Part shown: piece after piece, positions 9,744-18,665 of the stretch
Position numbering within the stretch: the first letter of the stretch is position 1
Layout of the letters: each line of letters opens with the position of its first letter
Origin: Oceanobacillus zhaokaii
Lineage (GTDB): Bacteria; Bacillota; Bacilli; Bacillales; Amphibacillaceae
Reading direction: 5' to 3'
Length of the DNA stretch: 64,000 nucleotides
NCBI RefSeq assembly: GCF_003352005.1
Contig: NZ_CP024848.1
Coordinates: 2,613,001 to 2,677,000 of the forward strand
Notes under the pieces: model-generated
The model's database searches: none
Told to the model about the DNA's origin: nothing
Seen by the model: the letters and a program-made list of their open reading frames with translations, nothing else
Translations under genes and position numbers: made by a program

Positions 9744-10679
9744 ATGCAGTCAACACAAAAAGTAAATGTTAAAGAAGCCTTAAATGAAAGAGATGGCTTT
9801 CATATTTGGTGGCGTTTGATCCGCCCTCATACACTAACTGCATCATTTATACCCGTTTTTACTGGTACAATGATTGCTTATATTGATGGTTCCATCAATT
9901 GGTTATTATTCCTCGCCATGCTAGTCGCTTCTTTGCTAATCCAATCGGCAACGAATATGTTTAACGAATACTATGATTATGCAAGAGGATTAGATACAGA
10001 TGAATCTGTTGGAATTAGCGGCACAATCGTTCGAGATGGAATCGAACCGATTAAAATTCGAAATATCGCATTTATCTTTTATGGCATCTCTATTTTAATC
10101 GGTTTCTATATTTGTATGGCATCCAGTTGGTGGATTGCCGTTATCGGACTTATTTGTATGGCATTTGGTTATTTATATACAGGTGGGCCGCTTCCCATTT
10201 CTTATACCCCACTAGGAGAGCTTTTCTCCGGTGTATTAATGGGGTCCGTCATTATTGGAATTACGTATTTCATTCAAACTGGTACAATAACAGCTACAAT
10301 GATTTGGATTTCCATTCCAATCACAATCTTTATCGGCAGTATCAATTTATCGAATAATATTCGTGACCGTGATGGCGATAAGATAGGTGGCCGCAAAACC
10401 ATCCCGGTATTAATTGGTCGAGAAAAAGCGATAACCTTTTTAGCAACATTATTTATTATCGCATATTCACTAACAGCAATTTATATTATTGTCGGCATCC
10501 TGCCAATTTGGTCGCTGCTTACCTTCCTAAGTGCTATAAAGGCTATAAGTGTAATTAAAAACTTCCGTGGGAAAACAGAGCCGCTGGAAATGATGCCTGC
10601 AATGAAGGCAACAGGGATTACCAATACGATTTATGGTTTCTTATTAGCGATTTCATTATTAATTAGTAAATTAGTGTAA
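9744..10679 (+). CDS. menA: 1,4-dihydroxy-2-naphthoate polyprenyltransferase MenA
   Basis: MenA attaches the isoprenoid tail to dihydroxynaphthoate in the membrane to give demethylmenaquinone. This 311-residue UbiA-family protein has eight or nine hydrophobic helices. The two prenyl-diphosphate/Mg2+ binding motifs are NMFNEYYDYARGLDTD (about residue 72) and NNIRDRDGDKIGGRKT (about residue 210). GGGGGAAG precedes the ATG. It diverges from menF and is followed after 16 nt by a thioesterase gene. Confidence 0.95.
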   Translation: MQSTQKVNVKEALNERDGFHIWWRLIRPHTLTASFIPVFTGTMIAYIDGSINWLLFLAMLVASLLIQSATNMFNEYYDYARGLDTDESVGISGTIVRDGIEPIKIRNIAFIFYGISILIGFYICMASSWWIAVIGLICMAFGYLYTGGPLPISYTPLGELFSGVLMGSVIIGITYFIQTGTITATMIWISIPITIFIGSINLSNNIRDRDGDKIGGRKTIPVLIGREKAITFLATLFIIAYSLTAIYIIVGILPIWSLLTFLSAIKAISVIKNFRGKTEPLEMMPAMKATGITNTIYGFLLAISLLISKLV

Positions 10680-10695
10680 TAAGGGGGATATTGTC

Positions 10696-11088
10696 ATGAA
10701 TTTCGAAAATACATTATTGGGCTCACTCGGAATCGAGGTCGTATCAGTCGATAAAGAATTAGTCGTCTTAACGATGCCTGTTGATGAACGAACCTTCCAG
10801 CCTGCTGGGTTCTTGCACGGTGGTGCGAATGTTGCTCTAGCAGAAACAGCAGCAAGCATCGGTGCTGCAGCATACGTTGACCTGGAAGAAAAAAGTGTAT
10901 TTGGAATAGAAATAAATGCGAATCACGTTAAAAGTAAACGGGATGGCATTGTAACAGCCATGGCAACCCCACTTCACGCTGGAAAAACTACGATGGTGTG
11001 GGAAATTAACATAACGGATGAAGAAGGCAATCTAATTTGCATCTCTAGGTGTACGATTGGAATTGTTCCGAAAAGAAAAGAAAAGTAG
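10696..11088 (+). CDS. Hotdog-fold thioesterase, probable 1,4-dihydroxy-2-naphthoyl-CoA hydrolase
   Basis: This is a 130-residue PaaI/YdiI-type hotdog thioesterase. It has the central-helix motif GFLHGGANVALAETAAS with its catalytic acidic residue, and the substrate region INANHVKSKRDG. It lies 16 nt behind menA in one transcript closed by a strong terminator. Menaquinone synthesis needs hydrolysis of DHNA-CoA between MenB and MenA, and YdiI-type enzymes (MenI) do this in Escherichia coli. A MenI role is therefore inferred from position and fold; a generic acyl-CoA thioesterase cannot be excluded. Confidence 0.85.
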   Translation: MNFENTLLGSLGIEVVSVDKELVVLTMPVDERTFQPAGFLHGGANVALAETAASIGAAAYVDLEEKSVFGIEINANHVKSKRDGIVTAMATPLHAGKTTMVWEINITDEEGNLICISRCTIGIVPKRKEK

Positions 11089-11089
11089 A

Positions 11090-11125
11090 AAAACTGGTTT
11101 GGGGAGCCCAAACCAGTTTTTTATT
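11090..11125 (+). terminator. Terminator of the menA-thioesterase unit
   Basis: A 14-bp perfect stem, AAAACTGGTTTGGG/CCCAAACCAGTTTT, with a GAG loop and a following T run. Confidence 0.9.
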
Positions 11126-11156
11126 GTGTTAACATTAAACATTAATATCAAATGCA

Positions 11157-11191
11157 AAAACAGCTAATCTCACTTAGAGATTAGCTGTTTT
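11157..11191 (-). terminator. Terminator of ribU
   Basis: A 15-bp perfect stem, AAAACAGCTAATCTC/GAGATTAGCTGTTTT, that overlaps the ribU stop region and is flanked by A/T tracts. Confidence 0.85.
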
Positions 11192-11192
11192 T

Positions 11193-11783
11193 CTATGTTA
11201 ACGACACTTGTTTTTGTTCAATCCAACGACGCATTTTGATGAATAAAGGCACAAACAATAACGCCACAACTATCCCTTTAATCACATTAAATGGCAGAAC
11301 ACCCGCAATTACTGAAGCCCAAATAACTTGATCAGTCATTTCCCATCCCATGAACCATCCATACGCTGGTAAAATGACGAAATAATTCAGTACACTCATT
11401 CCTATTGCCATAATAACCGTTCCTGTTACTAAGCCAGATACAACGCTCTTTGTACCTTTTTTAAATTTATGATAAATCATTGAAACAGGTACAACAAACA
11501 TCAATCCTGCTAGGAAATTAGCTGCAACACCGATTGGGTCACCCGCACCAGATATAGCTAGATAGAGTAAATTTTTAATAGCAACAACAATTATTCCTGC
11601 CATTGGCGAGAAAATCAACCCTGCCATTATTGCTGGCACCTCACTAAAATCTATTTTTAAGTAGGCGGGTAGAAATGGTAATGGGAAATTCAAGAAAAAT
11701 AATACGAGTGAAATTGTCCCTAGTAGTGCTAAAATAATAAGTTTTAATAAATTTGATGACTGCATGCTTGTTTTTTGCATCAT
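11193..11783 (-). CDS. ribU: Riboflavin ECF transporter substrate-binding subunit RibU
   Basis: RibU is the membrane S component that binds riboflavin and works with the shared ECF energising module, which is not in this window. The 196 residues form about six hydrophobic helices, with the family-typical segments FPLPFLPAYLKIDFSEVPAIMAGLIFSP and a basic C-terminus. AAGGAGG precedes the start ATG-ATG. An FMN riboswitch and an intrinsic terminator lie upstream, so expression should fall when FMN is plentiful; this strongly supports the substrate assignment. Confidence 0.95.
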   Translation of the reverse strand: MMQKTSMQSSNLLKLIILALLGTISLVLFFLNFPLPFLPAYLKIDFSEVPAIMAGLIFSPMAGIIVVAIKNLLYLAISGAGDPIGVAANFLAGLMFVVPVSMIYHKFKKGTKSVVSGLVTGTVIMAIGMSVLNYFVILPAYGWFMGWEMTDQVIWASVIAGVLPFNVIKGIVVALLFVPLFIKMRRWIEQKQVSLT

Positions 11784-11876
11784 CGTTCTCCTCCTTCATC
11801 AGTTAATCGATTCCGCTCTCGTTAATGAAGGAGTAAGTCTTAGCCTAATCAACTATTGTAAAAAATAGTATATAAA

Positions 11877-11906
11877 AACCCTAAAGTCCTATGGGGCTTT
11901 AGGGTT
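11877..11906 (-). terminator. Riboswitch expression-platform terminator of ribU
   Basis: AACCCTAAAG and CTTTAGGGTT pair, followed by a T run on the minus strand. It lies between the FMN aptamer and the ribU ribosome binding site, the expected place for transcription attenuation. Confidence 0.85.
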
Positions 11907-11959
11907 AAAATTCATAGATAAATTAAAGTGTATAATAATACACTAAAATCAGGCTCGAC

Positions 11960-12100
11960 ATCTTCTCTTATCCAGACTTTAACTGTCGGTCCTGGACTCA
12001 CACCAGGTCAACCATTTAAGCATAACGCTTTTATGGGTCGCGGACTTCGTGCAATCATGCACGTTACCGCCGGTCGGGAATTGCACCCTGCCCCGAAGAT
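11960..12100 (-). ncRNA. FMN riboswitch (RFN element)
   Basis: Read on the minus strand it begins ATCTTCGGGGCAGGGTG, continues with AATTCCCGACCGGCGGT, AGTCCGCGACCC, TTGACCTGGTGTGAGTCC and GGACCGACAGT, and closes with AGAGAAGAT. These are the conserved RFN blocks in order, and the terminal segments pair to form P1. It controls ribU immediately downstream. Confidence 0.97.
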
Positions 12101-12129
12101 TGGAATCGATTATTAAGTTGTATAATGTT

Positions 12130-12157
12130 ATTATACTTACTTTTAGTAATTATGCAA
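12130..12157 (-). promoter_or_regulatory. Sigma-A-type promoter of the FMN riboswitch-ribU transcript
   Basis: On the minus strand: TTGCAT, a 16-nt spacer, TATAAT. It lies 30 nt upstream of the aptamer. Confidence 0.7.
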
Positions 12158-12308
12158 GTAGAAATGATTAATTATTTACAGAAAGTTTTCTTTTCCTAGT
12201 TGTTTACTTGTTTTAGGTATTAGTGACTGAGGATCTAGTATTGCTAGGCAAGATCGTTTAAACATTATTCTCAAAAGCGATTACATGCCACTTTGGAGCG
12301 CAATGCTA

Positions 12309-12343
12309 AAAAAGATATGGAGCCAGTGGCCCCACATCTTTTT
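12309..12343 (-). terminator. Terminator of bpr
   Basis: AAAAAGATATGG and CCACATCTTTTT pair with one mismatch, 10 nt after the bpr stop on the minus strand. Confidence 0.75.
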
Positions 12344-12353
12344 GCTAGATCTA

Positions 12354-15300
12354 TCATTCTACATTAATAAATAATTTTCCCTTTGCTTGTGCGCGTGTTT
12401 CATTGCCAAAGCTGTCAACTGCTTTCACTTCAATTACTGCTCCCTTTGCATGTGCATTACTTGTTGCTGTCCAGTAACCCACATAATGTCCATCAGCCGT
12501 TTCCATCATTGGCAGTTCTGTCGCATTCTGAACTGTATTTGTCAATGGCATATGGATAACGAAGGTTGCTTTAAGATCTGCTTCACTATCAAATTCAATT
12601 TTCACGGTCTCGCCGGATTTAAGATTTTTATCCTCTGCTGGCGTCAGGTTTTCAATTTCTGGTGCTTCATAATCTGCTTCAACTGTTATCTTCTTATTCA
12701 CATTATTTCCTGCAGTGTCTTGAGCAACTACTTTTATTTCGTTAGCACCATTTTCTAAAATGATCCGTTTTGAATATTTACCATCAGTGACAGTTGTTTT
12801 TTGGCCATTTACCTTAACCCAATTTAGGTTTGCATCACTTACCGTTCCTTCTACTGTTACCGTTTCTCGTTTCAATTTATCTCCATTTTTCGGACTGTCA
12901 ATTGTGAGCTCTGGCTTCTTAGTATCAAGTGTAACGGTAACTGTTTCGGACTCTCCTACTGTGACACCATTCATCAGCGTGACAGCTTGAAGCTCATTGG
13001 CTCCTTCAGTCAATTCGATCGGTAATGAGAATGTACCGTTATCACCAACTTCAGAAGTTCCGATTTCTTCCCCATTATTCAGTAATTGCAATGTGGTTGT
13101 TGCGGATGCCTTTCCTTCAACCGTAAGTGCTGTTTCATTAGTAGCAAATTCTTCAGCAGGTGAAGTGATAACTGGGTCCTCTACACCATAAGCAACACGA
13201 GCACGAATCATATAGTTCCCTTCTGCTACTGGTGACTTCGACCATGCTCCGGCAACTACTTGGTAACTACGCTCGGCATTTGGTCCATTCTCATCCGTAG
13301 CTAAACCTGGTGCACTCGTGTTTACTCCTTTTTGGATATAAACCATATAGAAGTCACCATCTACTTGGATAGCATGTTCCGTGAGATCTACAACTGTCCA
13401 CTCTGCCAAGTTTCTCGTTGCTTCTGCATCAATCGGACCAGCTAGCTTCTTCCCTGGCGCTCCCTCAGGTCCAGATGCATCCCAAACCTCTACTGCGAAT
13501 GCTGTTCCACCTGGTACTGGCCAGTCAGCATCGTGGAATTGGAATACACCTTCTGTTACAACCGCACTATCCTTGCCCTCTGGCAATGACATTTTAACTG
13601 CCCAACCGTTACCTGCATCGTAAAATGCACGTGCATTTTCGGCGGTTCCATCGTCATAACCGATTTCTCCACCTGGAACAGTATAGAATGGTTCAAGAGA
13701 AACATCGATTGCAGCATCTGCTCCATCAAGATTCACCTCTACCTCTTTACCATGGTAGCCTCTTGCTAGAACCTTTAATGTGTATGACCCTTCATATGCA
13801 GTCAATGAATAGTTACCGGATGCGTCCGTTGCAGCTGGTTCAACATTCGCGTCTTCTACAAGCAGAACTGTTGCACCTTCTACCGCTTCCCCAGTAGCTT
13901 CATCCGTTATTGTTCCACTTACAGTATATTTGTCAATTTCCTCTAATGTAAAATTAGCTGTTGCCGTTTGATCATTTTCAATCGTTACTTCCTGTGTAAC
14001 TGGATGATATCCGTATGCTTCTGCTTGGACTGTGAAATCACCTGCAGCGTGCAGTAATGAATAGCTTCCATTTGCAGGATTTGTGTTTACTGTTCTGCCG
14101 CTTTCAAGCACGCTTACCTGTGCACCAATTGGTAATAGTGCTGGTGCGATAGCATCCCCTTTAATAGGAGATTTTTCCTTGATCGGCTGTACTGGCACGA
14201 TTTTTCCTGGTTCTACTTTCTTCCCTTTTAATGCTGTACTGCTTTCTTTTTCAACACCTAAATTAGCATTCGACTTGCTCTTGGCATTTGCTTTTCCTAA
14301 AGACTTAGCTGTACCTTGCGATGTATCGGATAATGCTACATCATCAATATACCAGCCAGTTCTAACTACACTGCCATCCGTATCTAGATTAAAGCCGATA
14401 TAAACACGCTGACCCGCATAGTCTGATAGATTAATTTCAGCGCTTTGCCAGCCATTATTTACATCTGTAATACGTAAAAGCTGTGTCCAATTCTCCTGAT
14501 CTGTAGAAATAAATACATGCCCATAATCCCAATTTCGTTCAAGATTATACCAATGATTGAACTGTAAATATGAATTCCCATCTGGAAGGTCAATTGGTGG
14601 CATCATTAAAGTTGAGTTTTCGTTCGAATTATAGTTTCCAGCAGGGTTCGTTGCATACACATACTCACCTGATGCAGCATTTCCCGGACCTGTTGTCGGT
14701 ATGCCACGTTCCCAACTGCTGTTCTCACCGAAAATCGTCCAGCCTGATGGTGCTGTTTCAAAATCAGTACCGTAGCCAACCGTAATACCAGCCGCTACTG
14801 CAACAACATAATTTTCACTAGTAACCTCGTTGTTACCAAAATCATTCACTTTAATAGCATAGGTGAATGAATCCACTGCGACGTCCTCACCAGGAATCGT
14901 TGCAGTGTACTCCCCATTCTTATAATCACCAGAAACACGAGTTGCAGCAACTGTCTTTGCTTCCCCATTTGAAGCTTCGTAATTCACTTCAACAGATGAA
15001 ACGCTTACATTATCTGCAGCCTGAATAGTTAAATCTAAATTCATGCCTGCATACGTTTCTGTTGGCGCAGCATGCTCAAATGTTGGAGCCTCCGTATCTT
15101 CTCCATCCTTCGAAACCTGCCCTTCTAATGTTCCAAGACCCGATACGATAGAAGAAACAGCATCATAAGCATTAACTAACCCGTAACCAAACCCCATATT
15201 AGGAGATTCTGCGTATTCCCTATCGGTTAGTGGTGTTGCAGTTGCATATAAAATTTCTTCAATTTCGTCTACGGTCAAGCTTGAATCCACTTGTTTCAAT

Positions 15301-16679
15301 AAAGCAACTACTGCTGAAACTGCTGGTCCCGCCATTGACGTTCCATTCCAGCCACCTTCATATCCTCCACCAGGAACAGTTGAACGAATGTTCACACCGG
15401 GTGCTGATATGTCTGGTTTTATATCTCCTTCATATGGTGAAGGCCCCTCAAGCGAGAAGTTTGCTAGTGAATCATTACTATCCGTTGCTCCTGTAGCAAA
15501 TGATTCTGGATAGTTTGCAGGTGTCGCAATTGATCCTGGACCACCTGGGTTAAATAATGTTGTATTACCTGCAGAGAACTCCGGGAAAATTTCAGCTGCT
15601 CGCCAGCTGATTACAACATCACGGTACCACTCATCAAGACCTGGTCCACCACCCCAAGAGTTATTAACAACATCTGGTGCCTTCGTTACATCGCCACCGG
15701 GTGCTAAAATCCATTCTGCTGCCTCCAGCAAATCTGCATCTGTTCCACCTGCTGCTGTAAACGCACGAGCAGAGATAAAGGTGGCACCTGGAGCTACACC
15801 AACCTGGTTCGAACCATCGGCTTCACTGCCGACCATTGTACCTGTAACATGCGTCCCATGTCCTTGATCGTCATATGGCGTACCTTGGCCTACTGTTGCA
15901 TCGAACCAGCTATACGTATGATCTACCTCACCAGTCGCAGCATCATAACCACGATATTTTTCTGCAAGTCCTGGATGATCGTGATCAACACCTGTATCAA
16001 TACTTGCTACAACAATACTTGTACCATCAATCCCCATGTTCCAGACTGCTGGTGCGCCTACTCGCTCCACATTCCATTCAATATTAGCAGTCTCTGATTT
16101 TGGAGTTTTCGCATCCTTGGATACCGTTGTATACAATTCTCTCGTTTCATTTGGTAAAATCTTTTCAACTTCTGTAAATGTCGCTATTTTCTCTGCAACT
16201 TCTTTTGTTGCAGTGACAGCGATACCATTTACGATATGATAGGAATGAAAATCATCTACATTCCCTTCTTTTTGTTCTTGCTCCAAATAAGTCATCACAT
16301 TAGCTTGTGATTCAAGAGAAACTTCCTTCAGCTCAGCGATAACTGCTGAACGTTGAATATGTTCTTGCTTTTGTACGGAAAGTTTTGCATTTTCAGCACT
16401 TTTCTTCGCTTCTGCTGCGACCTTTGCTGAATCCGCTTTTTCGCTAAATTTTATTATGAAGGTTTCTCTTTCATTTTCTTTAAATGACGAAAGTAACGTT
16501 TTGCTTACTTTTGACTCTACTCGCTTATTTGAATCATTTAATGAATGGTGCAGCTTAGAAGATTGTGTCGAGCCATTCGACTCTGCAAGCGAAATACTAG
16601 GTGTAAGTAAAGAAAATGTCATTAAAAATGTAGCGGCAAGGCTAAATGCTTTCATTTGACGTTTTTTCTTTGTTTTCAA
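12354..16679 (-). CDS. bpr: Bacillopeptidase F-type secreted serine protease (S8 family)
   Basis: This 1441-residue extracellular protease closely follows B. subtilis bacillopeptidase F (about 1433 residues) over its whole length. In order: a signal peptide ending near SISLAES; an I9-type propeptide; the subtilisin domain with catalytic Asp228 (ASIDTGVDH), His274 (GHGTHVTG) and Ser448 (GTSMAGP); a stretch ending VALSDTS that matches the Bpr jellyroll/MAM-like region; two carboxypeptidase-regulatory-like beta domains; and C-terminal Ig-like repeats (TLDTKKPELTIDSPKNGDK). The TTG start at 16679 has GGGGAGG seven bases upstream; a TTG 18 nt earlier lies on that site. The gene is intact. Expect maturation by propeptide removal and C-terminal trimming. 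Confidence 0.95.
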   Translation of the reverse strand: MKTKKKRQMKAFSLAATFLMTFSLLTPSISLAESNGSTQSSKLHHSLNDSNKRVESKVSKTLLSSFKENERETFIIKFSEKADSAKVAAEAKKSAENAKLSVQKQEHIQRSAVIAELKEVSLESQANVMTYLEQEQKEGNVDDFHSYHIVNGIAVTATKEVAEKIATFTEVEKILPNETRELYTTVSKDAKTPKSETANIEWNVERVGAPAVWNMGIDGTSIVVASIDTGVDHDHPGLAEKYRGYDAATGEVDHTYSWFDATVGQGTPYDDQGHGTHVTGTMVGSEADGSNQVGVAPGATFISARAFTAAGGTDADLLEAAEWILAPGGDVTKAPDVVNNSWGGGPGLDEWYRDVVISWRAAEIFPEFSAGNTTLFNPGGPGSIATPANYPESFATGATDSNDSLANFSLEGPSPYEGDIKPDISAPGVNIRSTVPGGGYEGGWNGTSMAGPAVSAVVALLKQVDSSLTVDEIEEILYATATPLTDREYAESPNMGFGYGLVNAYDAVSSIVSGLGTLEGQVSKDGEDTEAPTFEHAAPTETYAGMNLDLTIQAADNVSVSSVEVNYEASNGEAKTVAATRVSGDYKNGEYTATIPGEDVAVDSFTYAIKVNDFGNNEVTSENYVVAVAAGITVGYGTDFETAPSGWTIFGENSSWERGIPTTGPGNAASGEYVYATNPAGNYNSNENSTLMMPPIDLPDGNSYLQFNHWYNLERNWDYGHVFISTDQENWTQLLRITDVNNGWQSAEINLSDYAGQRVYIGFNLDTDGSVVRTGWYIDDVALSDTSQGTAKSLGKANAKSKSNANLGVEKESSTALKGKKVEPGKIVPVQPIKEKSPIKGDAIAPALLPIGAQVSVLESGRTVNTNPANGSYSLLHAAGDFTVQAEAYGYHPVTQEVTIENDQTATANFTLEEIDKYTVSGTITDEATGEAVEGATVLLVEDANVEPAATDASGNYSLTAYEGSYTLKVLARGYHGKEVEVNLDGADAAIDVSLEPFYTVPGGEIGYDDGTAENARAFYDAGNGWAVKMSLPEGKDSAVVTEGVFQFHDADWPVPGGTAFAVEVWDASGPEGAPGKKLAGPIDAEATRNLAEWTVVDLTEHAIQVDGDFYMVYIQKGVNTSAPGLATDENGPNAERSYQVVAGAWSKSPVAEGNYMIRARVAYGVEDPVITSPAEEFATNETALTVEGKASATTTLQLLNNGEEIGTSEVGDNGTFSLPIELTEGANELQAVTLMNGVTVGESETVTVTLDTKKPELTIDSPKNGDKLKRETVTVEGTVSDANLNWVKVNGQKTTVTDGKYSKRIILENGANEIKVVAQDTAGNNVNKKITVEADYEAPEIENLTPAEDKNLKSGETVKIEFDSEADLKATFVIHMPLTNTVQNATELPMMETADGHYVGYWTATSNAHAKGAVIEVKAVDSFGNETRAQAKGKLFINVE

Positions 16680-17301
16680 ATCTTTTCCTCCCCTCAATTT
16701 TACAAACAGTTTGCATTAAACTAAATAAGCCCCCCGTCCCTTTGATTTGAATTCCATATCCTTTTAGAAAAAAGAATCTAGTTAGTAAACAAATTATAAT
16801 AGATTACTAGAAGGATTATTGTCGAATGATGGTAGTTTTAATCTGAATTTTCACAATTGATAAATAAGTATTATTTTTTCTTTCTTTAGTTCTAAGGACA
16901 TAGCTACCGATTAGAAATGAAATACAGTTTGAAACGTGCACGGTACAGGAATTAGCCGATTCCTCACCGAAATTTTTATTATGATAATTATTATAAAATG
17001 ATGAATAAGACCCAGTAACCACCATGCTATTTATCATTCATTTTCTTCAAGTCAGAAAACATAGGTCATCTGAACCTTATTCGTTAACATTTTCCAGGTT
17101 ATTTGTATGATATTTTGATATATTCGTTAACTACTTCAAGACCTATTACCCTTAAACAGAAATATTGTCATTGACTTGTAATTTATTAAGAATTAATGGT
17201 AACTACTTTTTGTTCCCTCATCATAATAGGTTTCTATAATTGTTTATTCGTACGAAATTAAGGGGAGACATCTAGTAAATAATTATTAAGGAAGTGAATA
17301 T
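16680..17301. other. Gene-free divergent region between bpr and the alcohol dehydrogenase
   Basis: About 620 nt of AT-rich sequence. A possible -10 (TATAAT near 16793) faces bpr on the minus strand without a clear -35. A 73-codon minus-strand frame (16816-17037) has no ribosome binding site or recognisable sequence and I do not accept it as a gene. Confidence 0.5.
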
Positions 17302-18435
17302 ATGAAAGCCGTAACGTTTCAAGGAAAAGAAGCAATGGAAACAAAAATGGTTGACGACCCACAAATTCATGAAAAGGATGATATGATTGTTAGAATCACA
17401 GCAAGCGGTATTTGCGGATCGGATCTTCACTTATATAAAGGCGGAATTGTCCCGGAAAAGGATTACGTGGTTGGTCATGAACCAATGGGTATTGTTGAGG
17501 AAGTCGGTCCAAATGTGAAAAATCTCAAAAAAGGGGACCGTGTTGTTATTCCATTTAATGTCGGGTGTGGAGATTGCTTCTACTGTAATAATCAGATGGA
17601 AAGTCAATGCGATAACTCCAATCCACATGGTGAGCCTGGCGGTTTATTTGGATTTGGAGGAGATTTTGGGAATTATCCCGGCGGTCAAGCTGAGTATTTA
17701 CGTGTACCCTATGCAGATTTCTCATCATTTAAAGTCCCAGAATCAAGTGAGTTGGATGACGAGCAGCTTTTATTCTTATCTGACGTTATTCCTACCGCAT
17801 TTTGGAGTGTGGAACATGGAGGCGTCAAAAAAGATGACACAGTGATTATTTTGGGAAGTGGTCCTATTGGGCTGATGGCTCAAAAATTCGCTTGGCTAAA
17901 GGGAGCAAAACGTGTAATTGCAGTAGACCAGGTAGAACATCGATTAGCACATGCGAAGAAGACAAATAACGTGGAAACCTATAATTTTAAAGAATATGAA
18001 AAAATTGGAAAGCTATTACATGAAGAGACAAAAGGTGGAGCAGATGTTGTCATTGACTGTGTTGGGATGGATGGCACAGTCCCGCCAAATACAGAATTCG
18101 GATCAGAACATGATAATCAATTTGGAACAATCAGTCCAATCATTACTGCATCACAAGCAGTACGGAAATTTGGGACTGTCCAATTAACCGGTGTTTATGG
18201 TACGGAGGCAAATAACTTCCCGCTCGGGTCCTTTTTCACACGGAACGTTTCTTTGAGAATGGGACAAGCACCAGTAATCAATATTATGCCAAAACTGTAT
18301 AACATGATTGAAAATAAGGAATTTGATCCAACAGATATTATCACACATCGCGTAAGTTTGGATGAAGCGGCAAATGCTTATGATATTTTTGACAAAAAAG
18401 AAGACGGATCAATAAAGGTAATTTTTAAGCCATAA
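17302..18435 (+). CDS. Zinc-dependent alcohol dehydrogenase, formaldehyde-dehydrogenase-like branch
   Basis: This is a 377-residue MDR-superfamily enzyme. Catalytic zinc ligands are visible in ASGICGSDLHLY (Cys) and VVGHEPMG (His-Glu). The structural-zinc loop is degenerate or shifted (GCGDCFYCNNQMESQC). The NAD-binding Rossmann motif is LGSGPIGLMAQ. The insert NPHGEPGGLFGFGGDFGNYPGGQAEYLRVPYAD and the long VPPNTEFGSEHDN segment are typical of the glutathione-independent formaldehyde dehydrogenase-like group, so substrates may be small aldehydes or alcohols. AAGGAAGTG precedes the ATG. It stands alone with its own terminator. Confidence 0.9.
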   Translation: MKAVTFQGKEAMETKMVDDPQIHEKDDMIVRITASGICGSDLHLYKGGIVPEKDYVVGHEPMGIVEEVGPNVKNLKKGDRVVIPFNVGCGDCFYCNNQMESQCDNSNPHGEPGGLFGFGGDFGNYPGGQAEYLRVPYADFSSFKVPESSELDDEQLLFLSDVIPTAFWSVEHGGVKKDDTVIILGSGPIGLMAQKFAWLKGAKRVIAVDQVEHRLAHAKKTNNVETYNFKEYEKIGKLLHEETKGGADVVIDCVGMDGTVPPNTEFGSEHDNQFGTISPIITASQAVRKFGTVQLTGVYGTEANNFPLGSFFTRNVSLRMGQAPVINIMPKLYNMIENKEFDPTDIITHRVSLDEAANAYDIFDKKEDGSIKVIFKP

Positions 18436-18519
18436 AGGATTGGTAAAACTCCTGGATAGAGAAAATCAATGTACTTAGTGTTAAGCACGCAAATTTAATG
18501 ATTCAAATAAACGTACATT

Positions 18520-18558
18520 AAACAACCTGCTTCATTGTATAATCGAAGCAGGTTGTTT
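18520..18558 (+). terminator. Terminator of the alcohol dehydrogenase gene
   Basis: A 14-bp perfect stem, AAACAACCTGCTTC/GAAGCAGGTTGTTT. Confidence 0.85.
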
Positions 18559-18665
18559 ATCAAATCCAATTGAGTTTAATCATAAACTCGTGTAACACTT
18601 CCGATACTTCATTATGCGTCGGTTTGCTTTCCTCTTTTAAACTTAATTCTATCGATTTGCCTATA

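Noticed and set aside
12387..16659. Many plus-strand ORFs opposite bpr
   Set aside because: They are antisense shadows of a clear full-length protease frame and show no independent starts or domains.
16816..17037. 73-codon minus-strand ORF upstream of bpr
   Set aside because: No ribosome binding site, low-complexity content, and no recognisable family; it sits in an AT-rich promoter region.
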